Counted from the stretch's first letter, positions 5,786-15,823 are shown. The stretch is 16,166 nucleotides of DNA from an uncultured Allobaculum sp. (GCA_910577085.1 CAJTLE010000066.1:1-16166), one strand, 5' to 3'. Numbers and translations: made by a program. Notes: generated from the letters alone by a model not told the origin.

Positions 5786-7879
5786 ATGAACACGAACGTC
5801 ACAGAGATTTTCGGAGAAAACGTCTTTGATGATGCCACGATGCGTGAGCGTCTTCCTAAAGAGACTTACAAAGAACTGAAAAAAACGATCGATCTGGGCC
5901 TGCCACTGAACAGAAAAATCGCGAATGCTGTAGCGCACGCAATGAAAGTCTGGGCTATTGAAAAAGGAGCCACCCACTTCACTCACTGGTTCCAGCCAAT
6001 GACTGGAATTACAGCTGAAAAACATGATTCCTTTATCACTCCCGATGGACCTGGCCAGGTCATCATGGCTTTCCAGGGCAAGGAGCTGATTAAAGGCGAG
6101 CCTGATGCTTCTTCTTTCCCAAGCGGCGGCTTACGCGCAACCTTTGAAGCCCGCGGCTATACCGCATGGGACCCAACCAGCAATGCATTTATTAAAGAAG
6201 GCGTTCTGTGTATTCCAACTGCTTTCTGTTCTTATACCGGACATGCCCTGGACAAGAAAACACCGCTTCTTCGTTCCATGGAAGCCATCAACAAACAGGC
6301 GCTGCGCATCGTTCATTTATTTGGCAATGAGGATGTCACAACGATCCGCACCACGGTCGGACCTGAACAGGAATACTTCCTTGTCGACCGTGATCTGTAT
6401 AACCAGCGCCGTGACTTAATCTATGCCGGCCGCACATTATTTGGTGCCATGGCTCCAAAAGGTCAGGAAATGGAAGACCACTACTTTGGAACGATCAAAA
6501 CCCGCGTGAAATCCTTCATGGATGAACTCAACCAGGAGCTGTGGAAACTCGGTGTCATGGCCAAAACCCAGCACAACGAAGTTGCTCCAGCCCAGTTTGA
6601 AATTGCCCCAATCTTTACAACAACCAACCTTGCCACTGACCAGAACCAGCTGACCATGGAATACATTCAGCGTGTTGCTCATCGTCATGGCATGGCTGCC
6701 CTGCTTCACGAAAAACCATTTGACGGCATCAACGGAAGCGGCAAACACAACAACTGGTCCATGTCGACCAATACGGGTGTCAACCTGCTGGAACCTGGTG
6801 ACACACCATACGAAAACTTACAGTTCCTCTTATTCCTGGCCGGTATTGTCAAAGCGGTGGATGAACATCAGGATCTGTTAAGACTCTCTGTCGCCACTGC
6901 CGGCAACGATCACCGTCTTGGCGCCAACGAAGCACCTCCCGCAATCATCTCGATCTTCACTGGTGATGAACTTGCTGAAGTCATCGATGCGATCATGCGT
7001 GATGACAAATACGGATCGAAAGATAAAGCGTTCATGAACATTGGTGCAGCTGTTCTGCCAAACCTGCCAATGGATACAACCGACCGCAACCGGACTTCCC
7101 CATTTGCCTTTACCGGAAACAAATTCGAATTCAGAATGCCTGGTTCCAGCCAGTCCATTGCCGGCATCAACACCGTGCTCAACGCCGTCATTGCCGAGTC
7201 TTTAGAAGAACTCGCTGATCAGCTCGAAGGCGCTGAAGATTTCGAAGCCGCTCTCCATCAGCTGCTGCGTGAAACCTTCATCAAGCATTCCCGCATCATC
7301 TTCAACGGCAACGGCTACAGCGATGAATGGGTTGAAGAAGCTGAACGCCGCGGTCTGCTGAACCTGAAAACAACGGCTGATGCGGTTCCTTATATTAAAT
7401 CTGAAAAGAATATCGCGCTGTTTGAACACCAGCATGTCCTGACACGCGAAGAAGTTGAATCCCGCTATGAAATCCTGATGGAAGAATATGTCAACCTGCT
7501 GCACATCGAAGCCTGCACAATGGTTTCCATGGCCCGCAAAGAAATTCTGCCAGCCGTTTCCAAATCTCAGAAACAGCTTGCCGATTCCTTAATCGCCAAA
7601 CAGCAGGCCGGCCTGCTCCTTCCAGAAAGCTATGAAAAAGCAACGCTTGAAAAGTCTGCGGTTCTGTTAAACGAAGCCTATAAAGCCAGTGAAGCTCTGG
7701 CCGTTGCCAAAGAAGAAGTTCTGGTTTTACCGACTATCGAAGAAAAAGCCGCCTTTGTCAAAGACGTTATGATCCCTGAAATGGAAGCTCTGCGCAAGCC
7801 TTGCGATGAACTGGAAATCATCACAGACTCCAAAGACTGGCCATTCCCGACCTACGGTAAATTACTGTTCGGTCTCTAA
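5786..7879 (+). CDS. glnN: Glutamine synthetase type III (GlnN)
   Basis: The enzyme condenses glutamate and ammonia to glutamine with ATP in the cytoplasm. The 697-aa length fits the type III family (about 700-730 aa, much larger than type I). Active-site blocks are intact: VGPEQEYFLVD at 191-201, NEVAPAQFEIAP at 264-275, KPFDGINGSGKHNNWS at 310-325, and NDHRLGANEAPPAIISIFTG at 374-393. The N-terminal FGENVFDDATMRERLP and the long helical C-terminal extension (about 560-690) are family features. The start at ATG 5786 has AAGGAG 7 nt upstream. The in-frame upstream ATG at 5675 lies inside the leader structure and has no ribosome site. A perfect terminator follows, so it is probably monocistronic. 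Since the type I-like protein in this window looks inactive, this is probably the working ammonia-fixing enzyme of the locus. Confidence 0.97.
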   Translation: MNTNVTEIFGENVFDDATMRERLPKETYKELKKTIDLGLPLNRKIANAVAHAMKVWAIEKGATHFTHWFQPMTGITAEKHDSFITPDGPGQVIMAFQGKELIKGEPDASSFPSGGLRATFEARGYTAWDPTSNAFIKEGVLCIPTAFCSYTGHALDKKTPLLRSMEAINKQALRIVHLFGNEDVTTIRTTVGPEQEYFLVDRDLYNQRRDLIYAGRTLFGAMAPKGQEMEDHYFGTIKTRVKSFMDELNQELWKLGVMAKTQHNEVAPAQFEIAPIFTTTNLATDQNQLTMEYIQRVAHRHGMAALLHEKPFDGINGSGKHNNWSMSTNTGVNLLEPGDTPYENLQFLLFLAGIVKAVDEHQDLLRLSVATAGNDHRLGANEAPPAIISIFTGDELAEVIDAIMRDDKYGSKDKAFMNIGAAVLPNLPMDTTDRNRTSPFAFTGNKFEFRMPGSSQSIAGINTVLNAVIAESLEELADQLEGAEDFEAALHQLLRETFIKHSRIIFNGNGYSDEWVEEAERRGLLNLKTTADAVPYIKSEKNIALFEHQHVLTREEVESRYEILMEEYVNLLHIEACTMVSMARKEILPAVSKSQKQLADSLIAKQQAGLLLPESYEKATLEKSAVLLNEAYKASEALAVAKEEVLVLPTIEEKAAFVKDVMIPEMEALRKPCDELEIITDSKDWPFPTYGKLLFGL

Positions 7880-7885
7880 AAATTT

Positions 7886-7914
7886 ACAAGCGGCCTGATC
7901 GCCGCTTGTTTTTT
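7886..7914 (+). terminator. Terminator of glnN
   Basis: ACAAGCGGC (7886-7894) pairs perfectly with GCCGCTTGT (7901-7909) around the 6-nt loop CTGATC, followed by a run of T to 7914. It begins 6 nt after the stop codon. Confidence 0.93.
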
Positions 7915-8271
7915 ACCCAATCAGCCAAAATTGTTTATCTGATTTTAATTCATGAGCTTTATTCCATAAAAAATTGCTTATAAATCCGCGTTTTCTCCTT
8001 CATCTCTTCTTACAAAAGGAAAAAATGCAAAGAACACCAGGAAACAGGAAGAAATCACGTAATGCAAGATCTAAAGTCATTCTGGATGAATCTTTCTTCC
8101 TGTTCCTCCTGTTTCTTTCTTCAGATTCCAGGATACAGAAATCCCTTCATCCCGGAATTTGAAGAAAGAAATTGGATTTTTCCAAAGCATCCCATCCGCT
8201 TTAAGTTTTCTGCCACGGACTTAAAGCGAGATCCCGTCATACTGATGATCAATCAAAAGGAGAACCATTGT
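7915..8271 (+). promoter_or_regulatory. asnB upstream region with long leader hairpins
   Basis: This 357-bp gap after the glnN terminator must hold the asnB-gltBD promoter. TATAAA at 7979-7984 is a possible -10 with a poor -35. Two inverted repeats stand out. AGGAAACAGGAAGAAA (8039-8054) pairs with TTTCTTCCTGTTCCT (8093-8107) with one bulge, and GAAACAGG (8041-8048) can instead pair with 8108-8115. Nearer the gene, CGCTTTAAGT (8197-8206) pairs perfectly with ACTTAAAGCG (8219-8228). No U-tract follows either hairpin. A 45-codon frame (8025-8162) with AAAGGA before its ATG spans the first hairpin and might be a leader peptide; evidence for translation is weak. Confidence 0.45.
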
Positions 8272-9855
8272 ATGTGTACTGTATTTGCGATTGAAACCGA
8301 CCGACCAGATCTTTTAAAAATCGAAGCTGCCTTAAAAAAGACGGAAAGCCGCGGTCCTGATGATCAGCGGATTGCCGTCTTAGACAATGCGGTTCTTGGC
8401 TTTCAGCGCCTGTCCATTATGGGCGTCGCCTCAACCGGCATGCAGCCCTTCTTTCTTGGCGAAAATGCAGCCATCTGCAATGGCGAGATTTATGGATTCC
8501 GCCCAATGAAAGAAGAACTCCAGCAGAAAGGCTACCAGTTCGTTTCCGAATCGGACTGTGAAATTCTGCTTCCTTTATATGAAGAATATGGAACGGACAT
8601 GTTCGCGATGCTCGATGCCGAATATGCCTGTGTCATCTACGATGGCAAAAGCGGCCATTTAATCGCTGCCCGCGATCCAATCGGCATCCGCCCGCTCCAC
8701 TTTGGCTACACCCCGCAGCATGAAATCGTGTTTGCCTCTGAAGCTAAAAACCTCGTCGGTCTGGTCGATCAGATCTTCCCTTTCCCTCCTGGCCATTATT
8801 ACAAAGATGGTGAGTTTATCTGCTACCGCGATATGCGTGAAGTCGATGAAGTCATTCATGATGATCTGGAAACGGTCTGCCAGGGCATTCATGACCGCCT
8901 GGTCGATGGCGTTTTGAAACGTCTGGATTCCGATATGCCGGTTGGCTATCTGCTTTCCGGCGGCCTGGATTCTTCTCTGGTCTGTGCCATCGGTGCAGCC
9001 CAGTCTGACAAACCGATTGAAACCTTTGCGATTGGCATGGACACCGATGCCATTGACTTAAAGTACGCCAGACAAGTTGCTGAGTATATCGGCAGCAACC
9101 ATCACGAGCTGATCATGACCGAACAGGAAGTGCTTGACACCCTTGAAGAAGTTATTGCCGAACTCGGAACGTTCGATATCACCACGATCCGTGCCTCGAT
9201 GGGCATGTATCTGATCTGCAAGAAAATCCACCAGATCTCAGATGTCCGGGTTTTGATGACCGGTGAAATTTCCGATGAGCTGTTTGGCTATAAATACACC
9301 GACTTTGCTCCGAACGCCGAAGAATTCCAGAAAGAAAGCGAAAAACGCGTTCATGAACTTCATATGTATGACGTTCTGCGTGCGGATCGCTGCATTTCAA
9401 CCCATTCCATGGAAGCCCGCGTCCCGTTTGGCGACCTGGAATTCGTGAAATATGTCATGGCCATTGATCCAGCCATGAAGATGAATACGTACAACATGGG
9501 TAAATACCTGCTTCGCCACGCATTTGAAGCGGACCATCTGCTGCCTGAGTCCATTTTGTTCCGTCAGAAAGCGGCCTTCTCTGATGCGGTCGGCCACAGC
9601 ATGGCGGATGACCTCAAAGCCTATGCCGAAGCCAAATATACCGATGCCCAGTTTGCACAAAAAGCCAGCCAGTACACCTGGTCGGCTCCATTTACCAAAG
9701 AATCCCTGTTATACCGTGAAATTTTTGAAAAGTACTATCCAGGTCAGGCACAGATGATTGCCGGCTTCTGGATGCCAAACCCGAACTGGGAAGGCTGCAA
9801 CGTCAACGACCCATCGGCCCGCGTGCTTTCCAACTATGATCAGAGCGGAAACTAG
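8272..9855 (+). CDS. asnB: Asparagine synthetase (glutamine-hydrolysing), AsnB
   Basis: It makes asparagine from aspartate, glutamine and ATP. The start is fixed by chemistry: the class II glutaminase needs Cys directly after the initiator Met, and ATG 8272 gives MCTVFAI, with AAAGGAGA 6 nt upstream. The in-frame extension to 8062 is therefore rejected. The product has 527 aa, slightly shorter than E. coli AsnB (about 554). Glutaminase marks are Cys2, RGPD (27-30), RLSI (46-49) and NGEIY (70-74). The synthetase domain has the PP-loop SGGLDSS (229-235), and further on TGEISDELFGYKY and the STHSMEARVPFGD block. The stop is 12 nt before gltB, so the gene is very probably co-transcribed with the glutamate synthase genes, placing two glutamine-consuming amidotransferases under one control. 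Confidence 0.95.
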   Translation: MCTVFAIETDRPDLLKIEAALKKTESRGPDDQRIAVLDNAVLGFQRLSIMGVASTGMQPFFLGENAAICNGEIYGFRPMKEELQQKGYQFVSESDCEILLPLYEEYGTDMFAMLDAEYACVIYDGKSGHLIAARDPIGIRPLHFGYTPQHEIVFASEAKNLVGLVDQIFPFPPGHYYKDGEFICYRDMREVDEVIHDDLETVCQGIHDRLVDGVLKRLDSDMPVGYLLSGGLDSSLVCAIGAAQSDKPIETFAIGMDTDAIDLKYARQVAEYIGSNHHELIMTEQEVLDTLEEVIAELGTFDITTIRASMGMYLICKKIHQISDVRVLMTGEISDELFGYKYTDFAPNAEEFQKESEKRVHELHMYDVLRADRCISTHSMEARVPFGDLEFVKYVMAIDPAMKMNTYNMGKYLLRHAFEADHLLPESILFRQKAAFSDAVGHSMADDLKAYAEAKYTDAQFAQKASQYTWSAPFTKESLLYREIFEKYYPGQAQMIAGFWMPNPNWEGCNVNDPSARVLSNYDQSGN

Positions 9856-9867
9856 AAAGGAAGACCT

Positions 9868-12800
9868 ATGAACGAACTGTTTAAAGAACATGATGCCTGC
9901 GGAATCGGCACTGTCTGCAAAATCGATGGTACACAGTCCCACGAAGTGGTCGACCAGGCTCTCCATATTGTCGAAAAACTCGAACACCGTGCTGGTAAAG
10001 ACGCCACCGGCACTGTAGGCGATGGCGTTGGAATTCTGCTGCAGATTTCCGATGACTTCTTTGAAAAAGCTGCCAGAAAAGAAGGCATTGCCTACCATCC
10101 TGAAGGAAGAACCGGAATCGGTATGTTTTTCTTCCCGCAGGATCCTCTCGAACGAAACCAGGCTAAACGCCTGTTTGAAACGATCGCCCGTAAAGAAGGC
10201 TGCACCTTTGATGGCTGGCGCGAAGTGCCGGTCACCGAAGAAATCCTTGGCCAGAAAGCACGAGACTGCATGCCATCGATATGGCAGGCATTCTTAAGCG
10301 CTCCGGAAGATGTTAAAACCCGTAAAGACTTTGACCGATTGCTCTATGTGATCCGCCGCGAATTTGAAAAGAGCTGCCCAAATACGTATGTGGCTTCTCT
10401 GTCCTGCCGTACGATCGTTTATAAAGGGATGTTTTTAGTCGACCAGCTGCGCCGCTTTTATGAAGATCTGCAGGATCCTGATTACAAGAGTGCGATTGCG
10501 ATCGTCCATTCCCGCTTCTCGACCAACACGACTCCATCCTGGAAACGGGCCCATCCAAACCGTCTGATCGCCCACAATGGGGAGATCAACACCATCCGCG
10601 GTAATGCCAACCGGATGCTCGCCCGTGAAGAATCGATGGCTTCACCGCTCATCGATGAGCAGTACAAAAAAGTCCTGCCAGTCATCAACCCGGATGGCTC
10701 TGACTCCTCGATGCTCGACAACACGCTGGAATTCTTGATGATGAATGGAATGGATCTGGCCAAAGCGGTGGCCATCTCCATTCCGGAACCCTGGAAACAT
10801 GTCCCAATGGATCCAGCCAAAAAAGATTTCTATCACTACTACGCCACCATGATGGAACCATGGGATGGCCCGGCAGCCATTCTGTTCTCCGATGGTGAAG
10901 TGTGCGGCGCTGTGCTGGACCGCAACGGTCTGCGTCCGGCCCGTTATTACATCACCGATGACGGATTGTTCATCCTCTCTTCCGAAGTCGGTGTTCTGGA
11001 TCTTCCGCCTGAAAAGATCAAAGTGAAATCCCGCCTGATGCCTGGCAAAATGCTTTTGATCGATACCAAGCAGGGGCGCATGATTCCGGATGAAGAACTC
11101 AAAAAATCCTATGCCTTACAAAATCCATATGGCGAATGGCTCAATCTCAAGCTGCTTCATCTGCAGGATTTAAAGGCTCCGGATAAAAAGCCCCGCATGC
11201 ACTCACAGGAACTGCGCGACCAGTTATACCGCGTCTTTGGCTATACCTATGAAGATGTTAACGATCAGATTCTGCCGATGGCCAAAGATCATAAAGAACC
11301 CGTTGCGTCCATGGGAACCGATGTCCCGCTGGCTTTGCTTTCCAAGCTGCATCCTTCCCTGTTCCATTACTTCAAGCAGCTCTTTGCGCAGGTCACCAAC
11401 CCGCCAATTGACTCGCTGCGTGAAAAAGTCGTGACGGATACGACGATCTATATCGGCGCTTCTGGCAATCTGTTAGAAGAAAAAGCCAACAACTGTGCGA
11501 TGCTCGAGATCAATCATCCAATCCTGGATGCCCACGATATGGATAAGATCCGTCATCTCGACAAACCGGGGCTGAAAAGCCGTGTCATTTCCCTGTTGTT
11601 CTACAAGGGCATGCCTTTAAAAGATGCCCTGGATCAGCTGTTTATCGAATGTGACCGGGCGTATCGGGATGGATGTTCGATTCTGATCCTTTCCGATAAA
11701 GGTGTTGACGAAAGCCACATGGCCATTCCAAGCCTTTTAGCCGTCTCTGCCCTTGAGCAGCATTTAGTCCGCACCAAAAAGAAAACCGCGATGTCGATTC
11801 TGCTTGAATCCGGCGAACCAAAAACCGTTCACGAATTTGCGGCTCTGCTTGGCTTTGGCGCCAGCGCCATCTATCCCTATCTGGCCCATGAATGCATCGA
11901 AGAGCTCATTGAAAAAGACATCCTGGATAAAGAGCCTTCCAAAGCGATCGAAGATTACAATGCGGCCATCCTTTCGGGCATTGTCAAGATCGCAGCCAAG
12001 ATGGGTATTTCTACCCTGCAGTCCTATCAGGGTGCCCAGATCTTTGAAGCCATCGGCATCTCGAAAGACGTTATCGATGCCTACTTCACCAATACGCAGT
12101 ATGAAATGGGCGGCATTGGCTTAAAAGAAATCGAAGAAGATCTCTTATGGCATCATGCCCGCGCGTTTGATCCACTCGGACTTTCCGTCAATACCTCCCT
12201 GGATTCGATCGGTTTCCACAAGCTGCGTTCCGGGAAAGGCAAAGAAGACCATCTCTATGACCCAAAAGCGATCGTCATGCTCCAGAAAGCCACCCAGACT
12301 GGTGACTATGAATTATTTAAAGAATATTCGGCCATGGTCCACGATCCAGACCGCCCTCATAACCTGCGCAACCTGCTCAAGTTTAAAGGCGGAAATCCGA
12401 TCGATATCGATGAGGTCGAACCGATTGAAAACATTCTGCGCCGCTTCAAAACGGGTGCCATGTCCTATGGCTCCATTTCTCAGGAAGCCCATGAATGCAT
12501 GGCTCAGGCTATGAATGCCCTGCACGGCCGCTCGAACTCTGGTGAGGGCGGCGAGAGACCAGAACGCTATGGCACCGATAAGAATTCGGCCATCAAACAG
12601 GTCGCTTCCGGTCGGTTTGGCGTGGATTCAGCTTACCTGTGCTCAGCCAATGAAATCCAGATCAAAATGGCTCAGGGTGCAAAACCTGGTGAAGGCGGCC
12701 ATTTGCCGGGTGGAAAAGTCTATCCATGGATTGCCAAAACCAGATGCTCCACGCCTGGTGTTACCTTGATTTCGCCTCCGCCTCATCACGATATTTATTC

Positions 12801-14355
12801 CATTGAAGACCTGGCCCAGCTCATCTTTGATTTGAAAAATGCTAACCGCGATGCGCGCATCTCGGTCAAACTCTGCTCCGAAAATGGTGTCGGCACCGTT
12901 GCCTGCGGGGTAGCCAAAGCCGGTGCCAGTGTCATTCTGATTTCCGGCTATGATGGCGGTACCGGTGCTGCCGGTCAGTCCTCGATTCACCATGCCGGTC
13001 TGCCCTGGGAACTGGGTCTGATGCAGTCTCATAAAGAACTCGTCGCCAACGGCCTGCGCAATCAGGTCATCCTCGAAACTGATGGCAAACTGATGAGCGG
13101 CATCGACGTTGCGATTGCAGCGCTGCTTGGTGCAGAAGAATATGGATTTGCGACCGCCCCACTGGTAACAATGGGATGCCGTATGATGCGTGTGTGCTCA
13201 CTGGATACCTGCCCATTTGGCGTAGCGACCCAGAATGAAGAACTGCGCAAACGCTTCAAAGGCAAACCGGAATATGTCATGAACTTCATGCGCTTTACGG
13301 CGATGGAACTGCGTGAAATCATGGCTGAACTTGGCTTCAGAACGCTTGATGAAATGATCGGCCATGCCGAACTGCTTGAAGTCGATGAAACCATCACTCC
13401 AAGAGCCGGCCTGGCTAAACTTGATGATCTGCTCGAACAGATCCAGCCTGCTCACCATCAGCCAGAAGCTTCTTATGACTTCCAGCTCGAAAAATCGATC
13501 GATGTCGATCAGCTGCTGCCACGCTTGTCCAAATCCATTAAGCGGCGCAAACCGGCTTCAATGGATGTCGACATCTGCTCAACCAACCGGACATTTGGAA
13601 CCATCCTTGGCTCGGAAATGACCAAAGCCCTCAAACCGGGTGAAGAATTTGAAGAAGATCTGATCACCGTTCGTGCCCATGGTGGGGCTGGTCAGTCTTT
13701 TGGGGCCTTCATTCCAAAAGGCCTGCGCCTGGAATGCGAAGGCGATGCCAATGACTATTTTGGCAAAGGCCTCTCGGGTGGAACCTTAGCCATCTACCCG
13801 CCAAAAGTTGACGGCTTCAAACCGGAAGAAAATGTCATCATCGGAAACGTGGCGCTGTATGGAGCAACCAAAGGTAAAGCCTTTATCAATGGTATTGCCG
13901 GCGAACGTTTCTGTGTCCGTAACTCTGGAGCGACTGCGGTAGCCGAAGGATGCGGTGACCACGGTCTGGAATACATGACCGGTGGTATTGCGGTTGTTCT
14001 TGGCAAAACCGGTAAAAACTTTGCGGCCGGCATGAGCGGCGGTATCGCTTATGTTCTCGACGTGGATCACGATCTGTATCTCAACGTCAACCAGGAACTC
14101 GTCGATATTGAAATGGTCGAATCTAAACAGGATATCGAAACCTTACAGCATATTCTCCAGCAGCACGTTGCAGCTACCGGCAGTCCGCTTGCCAAAGAGC
14201 TGCTCAAGGAATATCACAACAATCTCTCGCACTTCAAGAAGATCGTTCCGCGTGACTACCAGCATGTCCGGGATCAGATCAAGTATCTTGAAGACCGTGG
14301 ATACAATCACGATGAAGCCACTCTGAAAGCCTTCAGAATGGTTCATCCGCAATAA
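9868..14355 (+). CDS. gltB: Glutamate synthase large (alpha) subunit
   Basis: GOGAT large subunit, 1495 aa, full family length. It hydrolyses glutamine and transfers ammonia through a tunnel to 2-oxoglutarate, making glutamate. The N-terminus MNELFKEHDACGIG carries the nucleophile Cys11 after a 10-residue propeptide that is normally removed. The class II glutaminase domain spans about 11-430, with RFSTNT and HNGEINT visible. A central domain follows, then the FMN synthase domain at about 800-1200 (GAMSYGSIS, GEGGHLPGGKV, SGYDGGTGAA). The 3Fe-4S cluster motif is C1104-x5-C1110-x4-C1115. The C-terminal GXGXG beta-helix domain fills about 1230-1480 (GGAGQSFGAF, GKGLSGGTL, GFAAGMSGG-like repeats). 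AAAGGAAG precedes the ATG. It pairs with the small subunit encoded 19 nt downstream. No damage is visible. Confidence 0.98.
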   Translation: MNELFKEHDACGIGTVCKIDGTQSHEVVDQALHIVEKLEHRAGKDATGTVGDGVGILLQISDDFFEKAARKEGIAYHPEGRTGIGMFFFPQDPLERNQAKRLFETIARKEGCTFDGWREVPVTEEILGQKARDCMPSIWQAFLSAPEDVKTRKDFDRLLYVIRREFEKSCPNTYVASLSCRTIVYKGMFLVDQLRRFYEDLQDPDYKSAIAIVHSRFSTNTTPSWKRAHPNRLIAHNGEINTIRGNANRMLAREESMASPLIDEQYKKVLPVINPDGSDSSMLDNTLEFLMMNGMDLAKAVAISIPEPWKHVPMDPAKKDFYHYYATMMEPWDGPAAILFSDGEVCGAVLDRNGLRPARYYITDDGLFILSSEVGVLDLPPEKIKVKSRLMPGKMLLIDTKQGRMIPDEELKKSYALQNPYGEWLNLKLLHLQDLKAPDKKPRMHSQELRDQLYRVFGYTYEDVNDQILPMAKDHKEPVASMGTDVPLALLSKLHPSLFHYFKQLFAQVTNPPIDSLREKVVTDTTIYIGASGNLLEEKANNCAMLEINHPILDAHDMDKIRHLDKPGLKSRVISLLFYKGMPLKDALDQLFIECDRAYRDGCSILILSDKGVDESHMAIPSLLAVSALEQHLVRTKKKTAMSILLESGEPKTVHEFAALLGFGASAIYPYLAHECIEELIEKDILDKEPSKAIEDYNAAILSGIVKIAAKMGISTLQSYQGAQIFEAIGISKDVIDAYFTNTQYEMGGIGLKEIEEDLLWHHARAFDPLGLSVNTSLDSIGFHKLRSGKGKEDHLYDPKAIVMLQKATQTGDYELFKEYSAMVHDPDRPHNLRNLLKFKGGNPIDIDEVEPIENILRRFKTGAMSYGSISQEAHECMAQAMNALHGRSNSGEGGERPERYGTDKNSAIKQVASGRFGVDSAYLCSANEIQIKMAQGAKPGEGGHLPGGKVYPWIAKTRCSTPGVTLISPPPHHDIYSIEDLAQLIFDLKNANRDARISVKLCSENGVGTVACGVAKAGASVILISGYDGGTGAAGQSSIHHAGLPWELGLMQSHKELVANGLRNQVILETDGKLMSGIDVAIAALLGAEEYGFATAPLVTMGCRMMRVCSLDTCPFGVATQNEELRKRFKGKPEYVMNFMRFTAMELREIMAELGFRTLDEMIGHAELLEVDETITPRAGLAKLDDLLEQIQPAHHQPEASYDFQLEKSIDVDQLLPRLSKSIKRRKPASMDVDICSTNRTFGTILGSEMTKALKPGEEFEEDLITVRAHGGAGQSFGAFIPKGLRLECEGDANDYFGKGLSGGTLAIYPPKVDGFKPEENVIIGNVALYGATKGKAFINGIAGERFCVRNSGATAVAEGCGDHGLEYMTGGIAVVLGKTGKNFAAGMSGGIAYVLDVDHDLYLNVNQELVDIEMVESKQDIETLQHILQQHVAATGSPLAKELLKEYHNNLSHFKKIVPRDYQHVRDQIKYLEDRGYNHDEATLKAFRMVHPQ

Positions 14356-14374
14356 GAAAGGAAAGGAAAACATC

Positions 14375-15823
14375 ATGGAAAAAAACTTTGGATTTCTCCA
14401 GTACGACCGCCAGGATGACCCGATTGTTCCTGCCGAAGAACGACTGAAATCTTTTCGGGAATTTCACCGGCCGCTCGATGTCAAAGCCAGACGCCAGCAG
14501 GCTGCCAGATGCATGCACTGCGGTGTTCCTTTCTGTCAGTCGGCCATCGAACTCAACGGCATGGTCACCGGCTGCCCGCTGCACAACCTCATTCCGGAAT
14601 GGAATGAAGAACTGTTTTTAGAAAATGACCAGTATGCCCTGGTCAGACTCTTAAAAACCAATCCCTTCCCGGAATTTACCAGCCGTGTCTGCCCGGCCCT
14701 TTGCGAAAAAGCCTGCATTAACGGCATTGACTCCAAGCCGACTACCGTTCATGACAACGAGTTTTACATCATTGAAAACGGCTTCGCGAAAGGCTGGGTC
14801 AAACCCCAGGAAATTAAAGAGCGTACCGGCAAAAAAGTTGCCGTCATCGGCAGCGGCCCTTCTGGGCTTAGCGCCGCAAATTTTCTCAACCTGCGCGGAC
14901 ATCAGGTGGACGTGTATGAGCGCGAAGATCACCCTGGCGGCCTGTTGATGTATGGCATTCCAAACATGAAACTCGACAAATCTGTTGTCGACCGCCGCAT
15001 TGACCTGCTTGAAAAAGAAGGGGTACGCTTCATTCTCAATACTGAAGCGGGTAAAGATATTTCCCGGCAGCAGCTTGAAGACCAGTACGATGCCATCATC
15101 ATGGCCACCGGCTCGACACTTCCAAGATCATTAGCTGGCGTCAATGACCAGCTTGGCGGCGTGTATTATGCGGTTGATTTCCTTAAGCAGACGACAAAGG
15201 ATCTGCTTGCCCACCGCCCCTGGACAATCGATGCCAAAGACAAAAACGTCATCATTGTCGGCGGCGGCGACACCGGTAATGACTGCACCGGCACGGTTCT
15301 GCGTCAGGGCTGCAATTCCGTTACCGCTCTGGAAATGATGCCAAAACCACCTGTTGAACGACTCGAAAGCAACCCCTGGCCAGAATGGCCCAAGGTGCTC
15401 AAAGTTGACTATGGCCAGTTAGAATCCATTGAACGCTTTGGCAAAGATCCCCGGCTGTTTACAACGACCATTTCGGAAGTCTACGAAGAAGACGGCCACA
15501 TCACCGGGGTCAAAATCGTCAAATTAGGACCGGACCGCAAGCCTATTGAAGGAACAGAAGAATATCTGCCCTGCGATCTGTTATTGATCGCAGCCGGCTT
15601 TATCGGCGTTCCCGGCGATCTTTCCAACAGCTTTGAACTGCCCTTAACCGGCCGCAACACGATTGCGACCGACAATCCTGACAGTAAGCATGTCGAAGGC
15701 AAGCTCTTCGCCTGTGGTGACTGCCGCCGTGGTCAGTCGCTGGTTGTCTGGGGTTTGATGGAAGGACGCATGTGTGCAAGAGAAGTCGATGAGTCTTTAA
15801 TGGGCTATTCGAATATCGAATAA
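14375..15823 (+). CDS. gltD: Glutamate synthase small (beta) subunit
   Basis: GOGAT small subunit, 482 aa, normal length. It passes electrons from NAD(P)H through FAD and two 4Fe-4S clusters to the FMN of the large subunit. The N-terminal domain has cluster cysteines C46, C49, C54, C67 (RCMHCGVPFC, GCPLHNLIPEW) and C106, C110, C114 (VCPALCEKAC). The FAD Rossmann motif VIGSGPSG is at 157-164, followed by GGLLMYGIPNMKL. The nucleotide-binding motif VGGGDTGNDC starts at 295. A final FAD block with FACGDCRRGQSLVVWGL lies near the C-terminus. AAAGGAAAGGAA precedes the ATG. It is the last gene of the asnB-gltB-gltD unit. Homologous subunits also occur alone as oxidoreductase modules, but adjacency to gltB fixes the assignment. 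Confidence 0.97.
   Translation: MEKNFGFLQYDRQDDPIVPAEERLKSFREFHRPLDVKARRQQAARCMHCGVPFCQSAIELNGMVTGCPLHNLIPEWNEELFLENDQYALVRLLKTNPFPEFTSRVCPALCEKACINGIDSKPTTVHDNEFYIIENGFAKGWVKPQEIKERTGKKVAVIGSGPSGLSAANFLNLRGHQVDVYEREDHPGGLLMYGIPNMKLDKSVVDRRIDLLEKEGVRFILNTEAGKDISRQQLEDQYDAIIMATGSTLPRSLAGVNDQLGGVYYAVDFLKQTTKDLLAHRPWTIDAKDKNVIIVGGGDTGNDCTGTVLRQGCNSVTALEMMPKPPVERLESNPWPEWPKVLKVDYGQLESIERFGKDPRLFTTTISEVYEEDGHITGVKIVKLGPDRKPIEGTEEYLPCDLLLIAAGFIGVPGDLSNSFELPLTGRNTIATDNPDSKHVEGKLFACGDCRRGQSLVVWGLMEGRMCAREVDESLMGYSNIE

Noticed and set aside
8062..8271. In-frame N-terminal extension of AsnB by 70 residues
   Set aside because: The class II glutaminase requires Cys next to the processed Met. MCTVF at 8272 with a good ribosome site is the true start.
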